Below, piece by piece: positions 25,560-34,000 of a stretch of 64,000 nt of DNA. Position 1 is the stretch's first letter. The number at the start of each line of letters is the position of its first letter. Location of the stretch: contig NZ_QGMZ01000004.1 of NCBI RefSeq assembly GCF_003173335.1, positions 62,001 through 126,000 on the forward strand, written 5' to 3'. The notes beneath the pieces were generated by a model. The model was not told the DNA's origin. It made no database searches and saw only the letters and a program-made list of their open reading frames with translations. Origin of the DNA: Methanospirillum stamsii. GTDB taxonomy: Archaea; Halobacteriota; Methanomicrobia; Methanomicrobiales; Methanospirillaceae. The position numbers and the translations under genes are program-made.

Positions 25560-25955
25560 ATGCCAACCGTATTGATAGTAGATGATGAAGAACTTGATAG
25601 AAAAGTACTCCATTCCATTCTTCTTTCCGCTGGATATGAAGTAGTTGGAACTGCACGCAGTGGTGAAGAAGGTATCAGATTATATAGTACACTCCATCCT
25701 GACCTGGTGACGATTGATTTGATGATGCCAAATATGAACGGAATGGAAGTTCTTATAAAACTGATGAAAGATAATAAAGATACGAATGCACTCATTTGCA
25801 CATCAGCTCACTCAGATCCGGTTGTTGATCTGGCCATGAGATATGGAGCAAAAGGATTTATCATCAAACCATTTCAGGCAAGATCACTCCTTTCAACAGT
25901 AAAAGATGTAATTGGAGAACCGGATCCGACCCGGATGAATATTTGGAATTTTTAA
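25560..25955 (+). CDS. Stand-alone response regulator receiver protein
   Basis: A 131-residue CheY-like receiver: acidic VDDEE pocket, phosphoacceptor Asp53 in TIDLMMPNMNGM, CTSAHS and the Lys of IIKPFQ. ATG 25560 is supported by GGAGGAGG immediately upstream, while the frame continues further 5' only inside the kinase gene. It resembles the receivers at 20353 and 25983, so three paralogues surround the two kinases. Confidence 0.92.
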   Translation: MPTVLIVDDEELDRKVLHSILLSAGYEVVGTARSGEEGIRLYSTLHPDLVTIDLMMPNMNGMEVLIKLMKDNKDTNALICTSAHSDPVVDLAMRYGAKGFIIKPFQARSLLSTVKDVIGEPDPTRMNIWNF

Positions 25956-25982
25956 TAAAAATCTGATCCAGGTAATGAAAAT

Positions 25983-26363
25983 ATGGGAATATTAATTGTT
26001 GACGATACGGACTTTGATCGGAACCTGCTTCGTTCGATACTTCTCTCTGCCGGTTATGAAATATCTGGTCTGGCCTCCTCCGGAGAAGAGGGAATCCTCA
26101 GATTTAAAGAGTTACAGCCAACCCTCGTCTTACTTGATCTGATAATGCCTGACCTGAATGGCATTGAAGTTCTCAGAAGAATTCGTGTCTTTCAACCTGA
26201 TGCAAAAATTATGATGTGTACCTCTGTGGGAGAGGATACAATGGTTGACCTTGCACGAAGGATGGGGGCACGCGGGTATGTTGTTAAACCATATATTGCA
26301 GAAAATTTGCTGAGCGCAGTAAGTAAAGTAATGGGTCCGCCTGCAGAAAAAGTATCAGGTTAA
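25983..26363 (+). CDS. Stand-alone response regulator receiver protein
   Basis: A 126-residue receiver with the acidic pocket VDDTD, phosphoacceptor Asp52 in LLDLIMPDLNGI, the CTSVGED switch region and Lys in VVKPY. It ends the kinase/receiver run and overlaps the convergent TPR gene by 9 nt at its 3' end. There is no output domain, so phosphotransfer or protein-protein signalling (for example to chemotaxis or a kinase) is the likely role. Confidence 0.92.
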   Translation: MGILIVDDTDFDRNLLRSILLSAGYEISGLASSGEEGILRFKELQPTLVLLDLIMPDLNGIEVLRRIRVFQPDAKIMMCTSVGEDTMVDLARRMGARGYVVKPYIAENLLSAVSKVMGPPAEKVSG

Positions 26364-27377
26364 ATTTCCCTCTGTTTCAGTTATATTTTCTGCAGAGGAG
26401 AGATTTAACTCATCAGTAAAAGCGGATGAATTTGTGAGATTTTTAGCTGCAGTCTCTTCTCCAAGAATTTCGACTCCTCCTTTTGTATATGCATCTGCGG
26501 CTTCGTCAAAACTCCCAAGACTTTCAAACGTCTTTGCAATCTTAAGCCATATTTCTTTTGATTCTGGATTTGTCGTTAATGATTCATTATATAAGAGAAC
26601 TGCTTCATCATATCTTCCAGCCTTATAATACACATCGGCAAGACTGGTGAGCGTATCTCCGCATGCCGGATCAAGTGTCAGGGATTTTTCATACGCTGCA
26701 ATTGCTTCCGGATATTTACCCTGCAGGGTCAGAATATCTGCAAGCGTTTTCCATCCCTCTGAAGAGTTCATATCCAGTTCCAGGGATCTTCTAATAGCCA
26801 TAAGACCAGATTCATATTTCTCAAGTCCTTTGTATGCCTGAGCTAAATAATTCCAGACTAGAGGATCTTCAGGATTTTGGATAGAGGAATTTTCTAATCG
26901 CTTTGCTGCTGCGCTATATTGTCCTAAAAGAAGTTCGGTTGTCCCAAGTAATCTCTCAATTTCCGGTGAGGAGTTATCACGGTCTAACGCACGTGAAAAT
27001 GAAACCCGTGCATCTTCCAGCTGGTTAAGTGCCAGAAGGGTTTTACCATATTCTATCCATCCGGATGAAGATGCAGAATTAAGAGTAATTGCCTCATTAA
27101 ATGCTATTAATGCCTCTTCATAGTGGTCTGCATCTGAAAGATTTCTTCCATAATCTATCCATTCTATGAAAGATTTTGGAGGGACAGGAGGAGTTGCATT
27201 ATCACTCCTATTCTCCGGAGCTGCAGGGAGAGGAGGCTCTTCAGGTATCAGGGTATTATTCTCAACAGGAAGATCTGTCTGGTTTTGAGTGAGATTTTCT
27301 GCACATACAAAAGAGATACTTAAAAGGCCAAGCGCAAGTATTGCGATAAAACCACAGAGAGCCGGAAACTGTGCCAT
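26355..27377 (-). CDS. Exported TPR-repeat protein
   Basis: About 340 residues with a signal peptide (ALCGFIAILALGLLSISFVCA), a Pro-rich spacer and about six tetratricopeptide repeats (residues 65-300). Examples are WIEYGKTLLALNQLEDARVS and ALADVYYKAGRYDEA-like LADVYYKAGRYDEAVLLY. TPR arrays bind other proteins, so it may be an envelope assembly factor. ATG 27377 begins the hydrophobic signal; a TTG two codons earlier is also possible. Confidence 0.85.
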   Translation of the reverse strand: MAQFPALCGFIAILALGLLSISFVCAENLTQNQTDLPVENNTLIPEEPPLPAAPENRSDNATPPVPPKSFIEWIDYGRNLSDADHYEEALIAFNEAITLNSASSSGWIEYGKTLLALNQLEDARVSFSRALDRDNSSPEIERLLGTTELLLGQYSAAAKRLENSSIQNPEDPLVWNYLAQAYKGLEKYESGLMAIRRSLELDMNSSEGWKTLADILTLQGKYPEAIAAYEKSLTLDPACGDTLTSLADVYYKAGRYDEAVLLYNESLTTNPESKEIWLKIAKTFESLGSFDEAADAYTKGGVEILGEETAAKNLTNSSAFTDELNLSSAENITETEGNLT

Positions 27378-27424
27378 AATCAAGTATAGCCTTTGTGTTT
27401 TTTTAATACTACCGCTGTTCTGAA

Positions 27425-28714
27425 TTATTTCGCCGGTATCTTAATTAACCGGACAACAGTGCCCCTTCCATACTTCCCTGATACGGTGAGTCCGGCACGG
27501 TAGGTTCCGGGCTTGAGATATGTATGAACCGGATTTTGATCCCATGAAGAATATCCGTCACCAAAATCCCAGAACCAGACCGAGGGCTCACCTCCGGAAG
27601 TATCCATGAAATGTACCGTATTAGGGTCTTTTTTGTCTACATCTAAAGAATATGATGTCTGATATACCGTAACATGAGCAGATGCAGATACCTGATTGCA
27701 TCGGTTTTGCACGGTATACGTGACCGGGTATACACCCGGGTTCTCATACCGGTGGGTAAATGACCCGGTATTTTCTGTTTTCATGCCATCACCTAAATCC
27801 CACATCCCATAAAGAGGATTATCCATCGTTCCACCAGTAGACCGTTCAGTAAGCCAGACTTCCAATGGAGCATAACCTGAATCTGGTTCAATAACAATGG
27901 AGGTATTAACCATGGGCACCGTCCCAGCTGATACCGATTTACCCATCAATGACCAGACCTGGTTTGTAACATTTGCCGGATAGGTGATTGAAAACACCTC
28001 ATGGTGAATTCCGGGGAGAAAAACCTCCGGTTGTCCCCGATCTTTTTCTCCAGGAAAAAAGAGATTCTGCTCACCAACAGGTAGCTTTACCGGATACTCA
28101 TGACGGGAGGAATACCCGAAATATGCAGTATACGAACCATCTGCATTTCTACAGATGGTCCCGGACTCAGGGATGAGCAGCCCCGGTGTCGGCGTTGCAC
28201 TTGGTTCAGGCGTCCTTGTATGAGAAACAGTCATCGACACTTCTGGCAGGATTGCCTGTGTAAGGCTGTATCTGTTTAATATGGAAGTAACCGTCTCCTG
28301 GTTTACAATATATCGCGCACCTAATGTCCGTTCAGTATGCCCGTCCCATGAAAGAAACCGGATCATGGCTGTTTTAGCCCCTGACACCGGAGGAAGACCT
28401 GAATAGGAGTAGGTTTCAGGGTCAGGACGCCCCGATGAAGGATAATCCTGAAATGAGTAAGTCCGGTTCTGATCGTCATACCACAGAATCCTCACGATAT
28501 AAGATCCGTTTGATTCTGATTCCGGATTCCTCTCTTTAGAGATCTGAATGGAATCATGGGCTGATGATGGAGGAGAATTATCAGTTTCTCCGGAAAAAAA
28601 AACAGATATTCCTGTAGCAATAATAAGTGATATAAGGATTATAATAAGGACAAAATGATACCGGTTATCCATTGGATCCATAACAGTTCTTACATATTCT
28701 CCGCTATCAGCCAT
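27425..28714 (-). CDS. Membrane-anchored PKD-domain protein
   Basis: A 429-residue protein with one N-terminal membrane segment (YHFVLIIILISLIIATGISVFF, cited in part: residues 19-40), an unrecognised extracellular region and two C-terminal PKD-type beta domains. The first contains GMWDLGDGMKTENTG and HRYENPGVYPVTYTV; the second contains WFWDFGDGYSSWDQNPVHTY. It resembles other Methanomicrobiales surface proteins. The gene is divergent from the M13 peptidase gene, and the two start regions lie within about 40 nt. Confidence 0.85.
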   Translation of the reverse strand: MADSGEYVRTVMDPMDNRYHFVLIIILISLIIATGISVFFSGETDNSPPSSAHDSIQISKERNPESESNGSYIVRILWYDDQNRTYSFQDYPSSGRPDPETYSYSGLPPVSGAKTAMIRFLSWDGHTERTLGARYIVNQETVTSILNRYSLTQAILPEVSMTVSHTRTPEPSATPTPGLLIPESGTICRNADGSYTAYFGYSSRHEYPVKLPVGEQNLFFPGEKDRGQPEVFLPGIHHEVFSITYPANVTNQVWSLMGKSVSAGTVPMVNTSIVIEPDSGYAPLEVWLTERSTGGTMDNPLYGMWDLGDGMKTENTGSFTHRYENPGVYPVTYTVQNRCNQVSASAHVTVYQTSYSLDVDKKDPNTVHFMDTSGGEPSVWFWDFGDGYSSWDQNPVHTYLKPGTYRAGLTVSGKYGRGTVVRLIKIPAK

Positions 28715-28755
28715 GATGGCTTTCCATCATGACATCTTTACAAGGATATTACATC

Positions 28756-30879
28756 ATGAATATGACCAATAAAGTATTTCATACTATAAGGACCCTCTTT
28801 TTCATACCGGAAAAGAAAAAGACCCGGATGTTTCAGAGAGCCCATTCATTTTTAATCCTTATCTTATCTGCTGTACTCCTGATTTCCATGGTCCAAGCAG
28901 ATTCTGTTTCTCCTACCGTTCCAACTGGCATGAATGTCTCCGTTGATCCAGGTAATGATTTTTTTACCTATGTAAATGATTACTGGATCAAAGATCATCC
29001 TGTTCCCTCCAAGAATAATTTTTATTCCGCATTTGAAGAGGTAGAAGAAAAGGTGGACACCCGTGTAAGAGATCTTGTAGAAGAAGCTGCTACAGATTAT
29101 TCTACGGAGAACGGAACACCCCGTCAGCTTTTAGGATCATTTTACCGGGCGGCTCTCAATGATGAAGCCAACGAAGAGACCGGACTTATCCCGCTACAGA
29201 ATAAATTTGCCCAGATAAATGAGGCAAAAAACCGGACGGAGGTAAGGAATGTTTCATCCAACCTTACCGCAGCTGGTCTGGATCCGTTTTTTGTTATGTA
29301 CATTGATGAAAATCCGGAAAAAAGAGACGAACTCATTGCAACACTTGAGACGGGAGATTTTACCCTACGTTTTGCGCCCTTTTATGTTCTTCAGATAGAC
29401 GAAGCGATAAGAGTCCAGAATCTGATGAAAGAATACATCGCTTCAACCTTTGAGGAACAGGGAATGGATGCTGCAGATGCATTAAACGCAGCAGAAACCG
29501 TGTTTCGAATAGAAACACGCCTGGCGAGAGGAGAGATGAATATGAGCACGGTTGCTGATAATTCATCTGAAAATCTAAAATCCGGAACCTACCAGACAGA
29601 AGATTTGGACAATCTTTTCCCCGGCATTAACTGGGAGTTATTGTTCGCTCATTCCGGCAGTCCTGACCTGGCTTCGGTGTATATCATGAATCCCCAGTAC
29701 CTGCAGGAGGTCGGCAGGATACTGTCTTCTGAACCGATTGATGACTTAAAGATATATCTGACCTGGCGAATTCTACAATTTGCTGCGCCATATGCAAGTC
29801 CGGAGATGCAGGAAAGGTACTACCGGTTTTATGATGTGGACCTCTCTGAAGGAGAGATTACTCCACAAAAAGACAGAATTTTCGATGTAATGAACCTCTA
29901 TCTTGGAAATCCGATTGCTCACCTGTACGTTGACAACTATTTCAGTGCAGATGATAAGGAAAAAGTAGAGGCAATAATTGCGAATATCCGGGAAGTGATG
30001 CGTGAGAGAGTTAATAATCTGAGCTGGATGAGTGATTCGACCCGGAGTACTGCCCTCGAAAAGATGGACCTTTTAAAAGAACAGGCAGGATACCCTGAAA
30101 TCTGGGGTGAATACAAAAACCTCACGATTACAGATCGTTCGTATCTCACAAACATGCTGGCACTCACTGAATTTTTCACCAATGGGAGCCTTCAGCTCTC
30201 TGGTGAACCATCAGACCCGGATGTCTGGTATGTCTCTCCTCATGGGGTCGAGGCTCATTACGATCTAATTCATAACAGGATCATCACCCCGGCTGGTTTT
30301 TTGAATACCCCATTTTTTGATCCTGAGGTTGATGATGCCTGGAATTATGGTTCATTCGGATGGATCTACGGGCATGAACTCATACATATGATAGATATCG
30401 GGGGTCAGCAGTACCGTCCGGATGGAAAAAGGGAAAACTGGTGGACAGATGCAGATGCGAATAATTATTTCCATGCAGCATGGCCGCTGATTGTCCAGAT
30501 AAATTCTACCGAAATTCTTCCTAACTATACTCTGAATGGAACAAAGACCCTGATTGAAGCTTCTGCAGATCTTGGAGGGATGACTCTTGCCTATGAAGCT
30601 TTTGTTAAATCACGAGAGGATCCGGAAACCCTTGATCTGCCAGGAGATGATGGATTTACTGACCGGCAAAAATTCTTTATCGCCTTTGCCCAGGCTATGA
30701 GAGGGAACATTACTGATGAAAACCTGCGAAATGTGACCGAAACGGATGAACATCCCTGGAACAAATTCAGGGTAAATACTATTCCATATCACCTTGATGC
30801 GTTTTATACGGCATTTCCAGAGATAAATCCGGAGGATGCTTTATACCTGAATGAAAGTGAACGAGCACGATTATGGTAA
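28756..30879 (+). CDS. M13 family zinc metallopeptidase (neprilysin/PepO type)
   Basis: About 707 residues with an N-terminal signal or anchor (MFQRAHSFLILILSAVLLIS within the first 50). The M13 N-terminal domain starts at PGNDFFTYVNDYW. The catalytic domain has HELIH (zinc His pair and Glu), EASADLGG (the third zinc ligand Glu in ExxxD) and the TDRQKFFIAFAQ block. The protein ends ARLW instead of the usual CRVW, so the terminal disulfide cysteine is missing. It should cleave peptides outside the cell. ATG 28756 has AAGGA about 9 nt upstream; 28729 and 28828 are alternatives. Confidence 0.93.
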   Translation: MNMTNKVFHTIRTLFFIPEKKKTRMFQRAHSFLILILSAVLLISMVQADSVSPTVPTGMNVSVDPGNDFFTYVNDYWIKDHPVPSKNNFYSAFEEVEEKVDTRVRDLVEEAATDYSTENGTPRQLLGSFYRAALNDEANEETGLIPLQNKFAQINEAKNRTEVRNVSSNLTAAGLDPFFVMYIDENPEKRDELIATLETGDFTLRFAPFYVLQIDEAIRVQNLMKEYIASTFEEQGMDAADALNAAETVFRIETRLARGEMNMSTVADNSSENLKSGTYQTEDLDNLFPGINWELLFAHSGSPDLASVYIMNPQYLQEVGRILSSEPIDDLKIYLTWRILQFAAPYASPEMQERYYRFYDVDLSEGEITPQKDRIFDVMNLYLGNPIAHLYVDNYFSADDKEKVEAIIANIREVMRERVNNLSWMSDSTRSTALEKMDLLKEQAGYPEIWGEYKNLTITDRSYLTNMLALTEFFTNGSLQLSGEPSDPDVWYVSPHGVEAHYDLIHNRIITPAGFLNTPFFDPEVDDAWNYGSFGWIYGHELIHMIDIGGQQYRPDGKRENWWTDADANNYFHAAWPLIVQINSTEILPNYTLNGTKTLIEASADLGGMTLAYEAFVKSREDPETLDLPGDDGFTDRQKFFIAFAQAMRGNITDENLRNVTETDEHPWNKFRVNTIPYHLDAFYTAFPEINPEDALYLNESERARLW

Positions 30880-31319
30880 ACATGAGAGAATTCATTCCAA
30901 TATTTGCATTATTACTAATAGTATCAGAAGTATTCTCAATTTCTCCTGTTTTTGCAGAGGAGAATGTTTTAAAGCCAACAATCATCCTGTCGGTGAAGAC
31001 AGACCAGGGATATTACTCCCCTGGCGATCTTATCAGGGTTCGGGGAACCATCACAAATTCAGAAAATGAACCAATAAATGCGACACTACAGTTCAGTTTT
31101 CAGGAGATGAATAAAACAATCTCTTCCGGCCTAAAAGGAAAGTTTCTGACAACCGTGCCCAGTTCACCGACAATGCCTGAGAACCTGTACAAGATGGATA
31201 TTGTAGCCAGGTCTCTTGGATACCTGGATAAATATCTCACGATTCCGGTTGTCATCATGAGTGAGCCCTCATCACTCGCTCCTGAACGTGTAATTCCGGA
31301 CGATTTTTTACACTTATAA
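30873..31319 (+). CDS. Exported Ig-like (MG2-type) domain protein
   Basis: A 148-residue protein with a signal peptide (residues 4-28, ending PVFAEEN). One beta domain follows, in which SVKTDQGYYSPGDLIRVRGTI resembles the macroglobulin-like/Ig-like folds of archaeal surface proteins (key residues Tyr-x-Pro-Gly-Asp). The start overlaps the peptidase gene by 7 nt, or ATG 30882 follows it by 2 nt, so the two genes are co-transcribed. A role as partner or inhibitor of the peptidase is only a guess from position. Confidence 0.7.
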   Translation: MVNMREFIPIFALLLIVSEVFSISPVFAEENVLKPTIILSVKTDQGYYSPGDLIRVRGTITNSENEPINATLQFSFQEMNKTISSGLKGKFLTTVPSSPTMPENLYKMDIVARSLGYLDKYLTIPVVIMSEPSSLAPERVIPDDFLHL

Positions 31320-31339
31320 AAAGGGGAATTCGTACCCCA

Positions 31340-32893
31340 TTACCTTTTATTGACTGTTACCAGGGATACATCCACGTTCCTTACTTTATATGGGTAATCC
31401 TGTTCCAGAACAGACCTGATTACGGGTAGATTCACTCCGGTTCGTTCCCAGTTTCCTCCAAACGAGCGATAAATAACATCTGTATTATACATGCTGGAAT
31501 TCTTTTCGTATGCAAGGATAATTACCTGGTCTGGTTCAGCACCCCTGTCTTTTGCAACAATGTCCCCTTCACCGTACTTGGGTGCAGTTCCGGGTGGTGA
31601 TGAATCAGAACCAATTCCAATAAGACTGAGTGCGACCCGGTTTATCCGGGAGGGATATCTCTGTTCAATCTCGTTTTGAAGTGTCCACTCAGTTATCGCA
31701 TCAGACCGGTATCCCCACTCACCGGAATTATACTTTATCAGTGTATCTGTTGCATATTCATTAGTTCCGGAGTCATATCCCAGAATTACTATCGCTTCAT
31801 TCACCGAGCCGGAACCTTGCGATACAATATCCCCGGGAATATAAAGCGGATATGCCCTGGTCCCTGAAAGAGATGAACTCCGATGAGCCTGCAATGGAAT
31901 ACCCGGTTCTGGCATTTTTTGTGGAAATGAAAGACCTGTGGATACGACCATGGCATCAAAGTCCATCTGACTTATGTTCCGGTTATCTTCCTGCATGATA
32001 AACAGGCCATCATTACGCCTGGACAATGAGTTTACCAGATACTGATGGTCGGGAAGAGTAGTAAAAATAAGGCTGTAACTACCATTTTTACTGTCAAGTA
32101 CAATATCTCCACTCTTAAATTGCGCTGTATACTGAACCGGAGTTGGAGTTGGCACTACCGTTTCCACAGCAGGTACTGGCGGAAGAGTCACAGTTTCTGT
32201 CTTCACCTGCTTATTAGTCCCGTCAGAAAAAAATGCAGTGATACGGAAGGTTATGATGTTTTCAGTAGCAAAACCACGTAATTCCTCAAAAGGTATCGCA
32301 AGTGTTGAGCCGATATCAGTTCCAAGGATCCTCTCTCTTTTGTCAGCGGAAAGAATTGTCTGGTTGTTCCCGGTAAGAGAAAAATAACTGACCTTGTCTG
32401 AATCAGGCCCTCCGGTATTTTTTATTAATGCCACATCATCAAGCAATTCTATGGTTATCGGAATTTCTCCGACGGTTGATGAAACCGGAGCCGGGAACAG
32501 GAAGGGAATAATGCCAAAGATGACGACAGCAAGAATCAGAATCATCGCAATCCCTCCTGCCAGATAAAGTGGTTTTACCGGTAATGGTAGAGCAAAAGAG
32601 TCTTTTGAAAGATAATCCGCAAGACCTTTTTTTATAAACTTTTTATTTTTTGTGCGGTTTCTTTCGTACACTTCATTTGACGGGTCGAGACTTAGTGCAT
32701 TCTCAAAACAGACATCTGCATCATCATATTTTTTGGTTTTTGTAAGAACCACACCCAGAGCATTCCAGGCCCGGTGATCATCTTCTTTTGCATCCACGAC
32801 CTGCATTAGAGAATCAACTGCCCGGTTTAATTCTCCCCTCCGGTATGCTTCAATGCCTTTTTTATAGAGACTCTGTACTTCTTCCTCTTCCAC
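31340..32893 (-). CDS. TPR membrane protein with repeated GDIV modules
   Basis: The 517-residue protein has two N-terminal TPRs (about 1-75: ALGVVLTKTKKYDDADVCFE), a membrane segment (about 108-132) and an outer part. That part holds a beta domain and two copies of a module of about 75 residues: GDIVSQGSGS to YPSRINRVALSL and GDIVAKDRGA to YPYKVRNVDVSL. Both modules share GDIV, YDS/YEK, a TD(T/V)I strand, W and a YP end. I do not recognise the module, and its first, more degenerate copy may be GDIVLDSKNG near residue 265. The gene is convergent with the Ig-like gene. Confidence 0.75.
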   Translation of the reverse strand: MEEEEVQSLYKKGIEAYRRGELNRAVDSLMQVVDAKEDDHRAWNALGVVLTKTKKYDDADVCFENALSLDPSNEVYERNRTKNKKFIKKGLADYLSKDSFALPLPVKPLYLAGGIAMILILAVVIFGIIPFLFPAPVSSTVGEIPITIELLDDVALIKNTGGPDSDKVSYFSLTGNNQTILSADKRERILGTDIGSTLAIPFEELRGFATENIITFRITAFFSDGTNKQVKTETVTLPPVPAVETVVPTPTPVQYTAQFKSGDIVLDSKNGSYSLIFTTLPDHQYLVNSLSRRNDGLFIMQEDNRNISQMDFDAMVVSTGLSFPQKMPEPGIPLQAHRSSSLSGTRAYPLYIPGDIVSQGSGSVNEAIVILGYDSGTNEYATDTLIKYNSGEWGYRSDAITEWTLQNEIEQRYPSRINRVALSLIGIGSDSSPPGTAPKYGEGDIVAKDRGAEPDQVIILAYEKNSSMYNTDVIYRSFGGNWERTGVNLPVIRSVLEQDYPYKVRNVDVSLVTVNKR

Positions 32894-33097
32894 AGTACCA
32901 CATGGTTATTTTTTTACGGTAATTCAGTATGCCGGTTTAAAAACTGATGCCAAAAAATATCACCGAACATACCCAGCCATCCATTTCAGCATTACTCAAT
33001 CTAATGAATCTACAATCCTGAATCAACGATTCCGTTTATCAGAGTTTTGTTTTTTGATAATCAGGCATATATATTTTCGGGTATTACAGGTAAGGGC

Positions 33098-33880
33098 ATG
33101 AAAGCAACTTTATGGATTGGATGTATTCTTCTCATTCTTCTTGGCTGTACAAGCCTTTGTATGGCAAACGAAACAATCGGGAATGAAACCGAAGTAATAG
33201 TAGAGAATATCTCAGAAACTATTACCAATGATACGAATGTCACTGAAATTGTAGATGAAGCAGTAATTATTCCTGCTCAACCAGTTAATGAGTCAGAGCA
33301 GATCACTTCGGAAGTTGATGAGGTTCAGGAAGTACCTTCTGAAATCATCGCAGAAGTAGTACCAAACACAACCGTTGAATCAGAAGCTCCGGCACCAGTA
33401 ATTTCACTCATTGAACAAAAAAAGAATGAACTTGCAGCTTTTGTTGCAGATACCAGAATGGTAGCACTGAAAGCAGGAAAGGATGCTGCAATCTCTGCCT
33501 TCAATGACCGGGCAGGGCAATATGCAAATCCGGATATGCCGGTCTTCGCCTATGACATCACCGGAAAAGTTCTGGCAAATTCAATGGACCCTAATTCCGT
33601 CGGGACAAATCAGATCAGCGTTTCTTCTCCTGAAGGAATACGCTATGTCCAGATGATGATTGACACTGCAAAGAATGGAGGAGGATTTGTAGAATACACC
33701 GCTTCCAACATCCTTGATCAGGGAAAACTCATGAAAAAGATGGTATACGTGAGCTCTGTTGATGGGTCATGGTTTATTGGTTCAGGTATTTTCCTTGAAG
33801 ACGAGGTAGAACGGGAAAGCCCTTCAGCTGAAGATTTGGTATCCCAGGAAACCGCTGAAAACTCAACTGCTTCTGCATAA
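33098..33880 (+). CDS. Exported single-Cache domain protein
   Basis: About 260 residues with a signal or lipobox (WIGCILLILLGCTSLC), an acidic Asn-rich spacer and one Cache sensor domain (about 110-245). The domain includes FAYDITGKVLANSMDP, GTNQISVSSPEG, GGGFVEYTA and SWFIGSGIF. Single Cache domains bind small extracellular ligands and usually sit in receptors; here no membrane helix or signalling domain follows. ATG 33098 fits the signal peptide and is preceded by AGGTAAGG. Partners are not evident, although kinases lie 7 kb upstream. Confidence 0.8.
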   Translation: MKATLWIGCILLILLGCTSLCMANETIGNETEVIVENISETITNDTNVTEIVDEAVIIPAQPVNESEQITSEVDEVQEVPSEIIAEVVPNTTVESEAPAPVISLIEQKKNELAAFVADTRMVALKAGKDAAISAFNDRAGQYANPDMPVFAYDITGKVLANSMDPNSVGTNQISVSSPEGIRYVQMMIDTAKNGGGFVEYTASNILDQGKLMKKMVYVSSVDGSWFIGSGIFLEDEVERESPSAEDLVSQETAENSTASA

Positions 33881-33953
33881 GCAGGATCTTTTTTTTATAT
33901 TTTTTCCGATTGGTCTCATTCTGAAACCAGAAAATTAGTCAGATTGAAGAACC

Positions 33954-33960
33954 TTTATAT
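33954..33960 (+). promoter_or_regulatory. Putative TATA box for the propeller/cohesin operon
   Basis: TTTATAT lies about 44 nt before ATG 34001. Transcription would start near 33983, leaving a short leader with the GGGGGAG ribosome site. It is the best promoter candidate for the dockerin-like and cohesin-like gene pair. Confidence 0.4.
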
Positions 33961-34000
33961 TGGCTATCTCCGAATATTTCTGAAGGGGGAGTGTACCGTG

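Noticed and set aside
28178-28714. A regulatory RNA between the PKD and M13 genes
   Set aside because: The two genes nearly meet head to head, leaving about 40 nt, enough only for two overlapping promoters.
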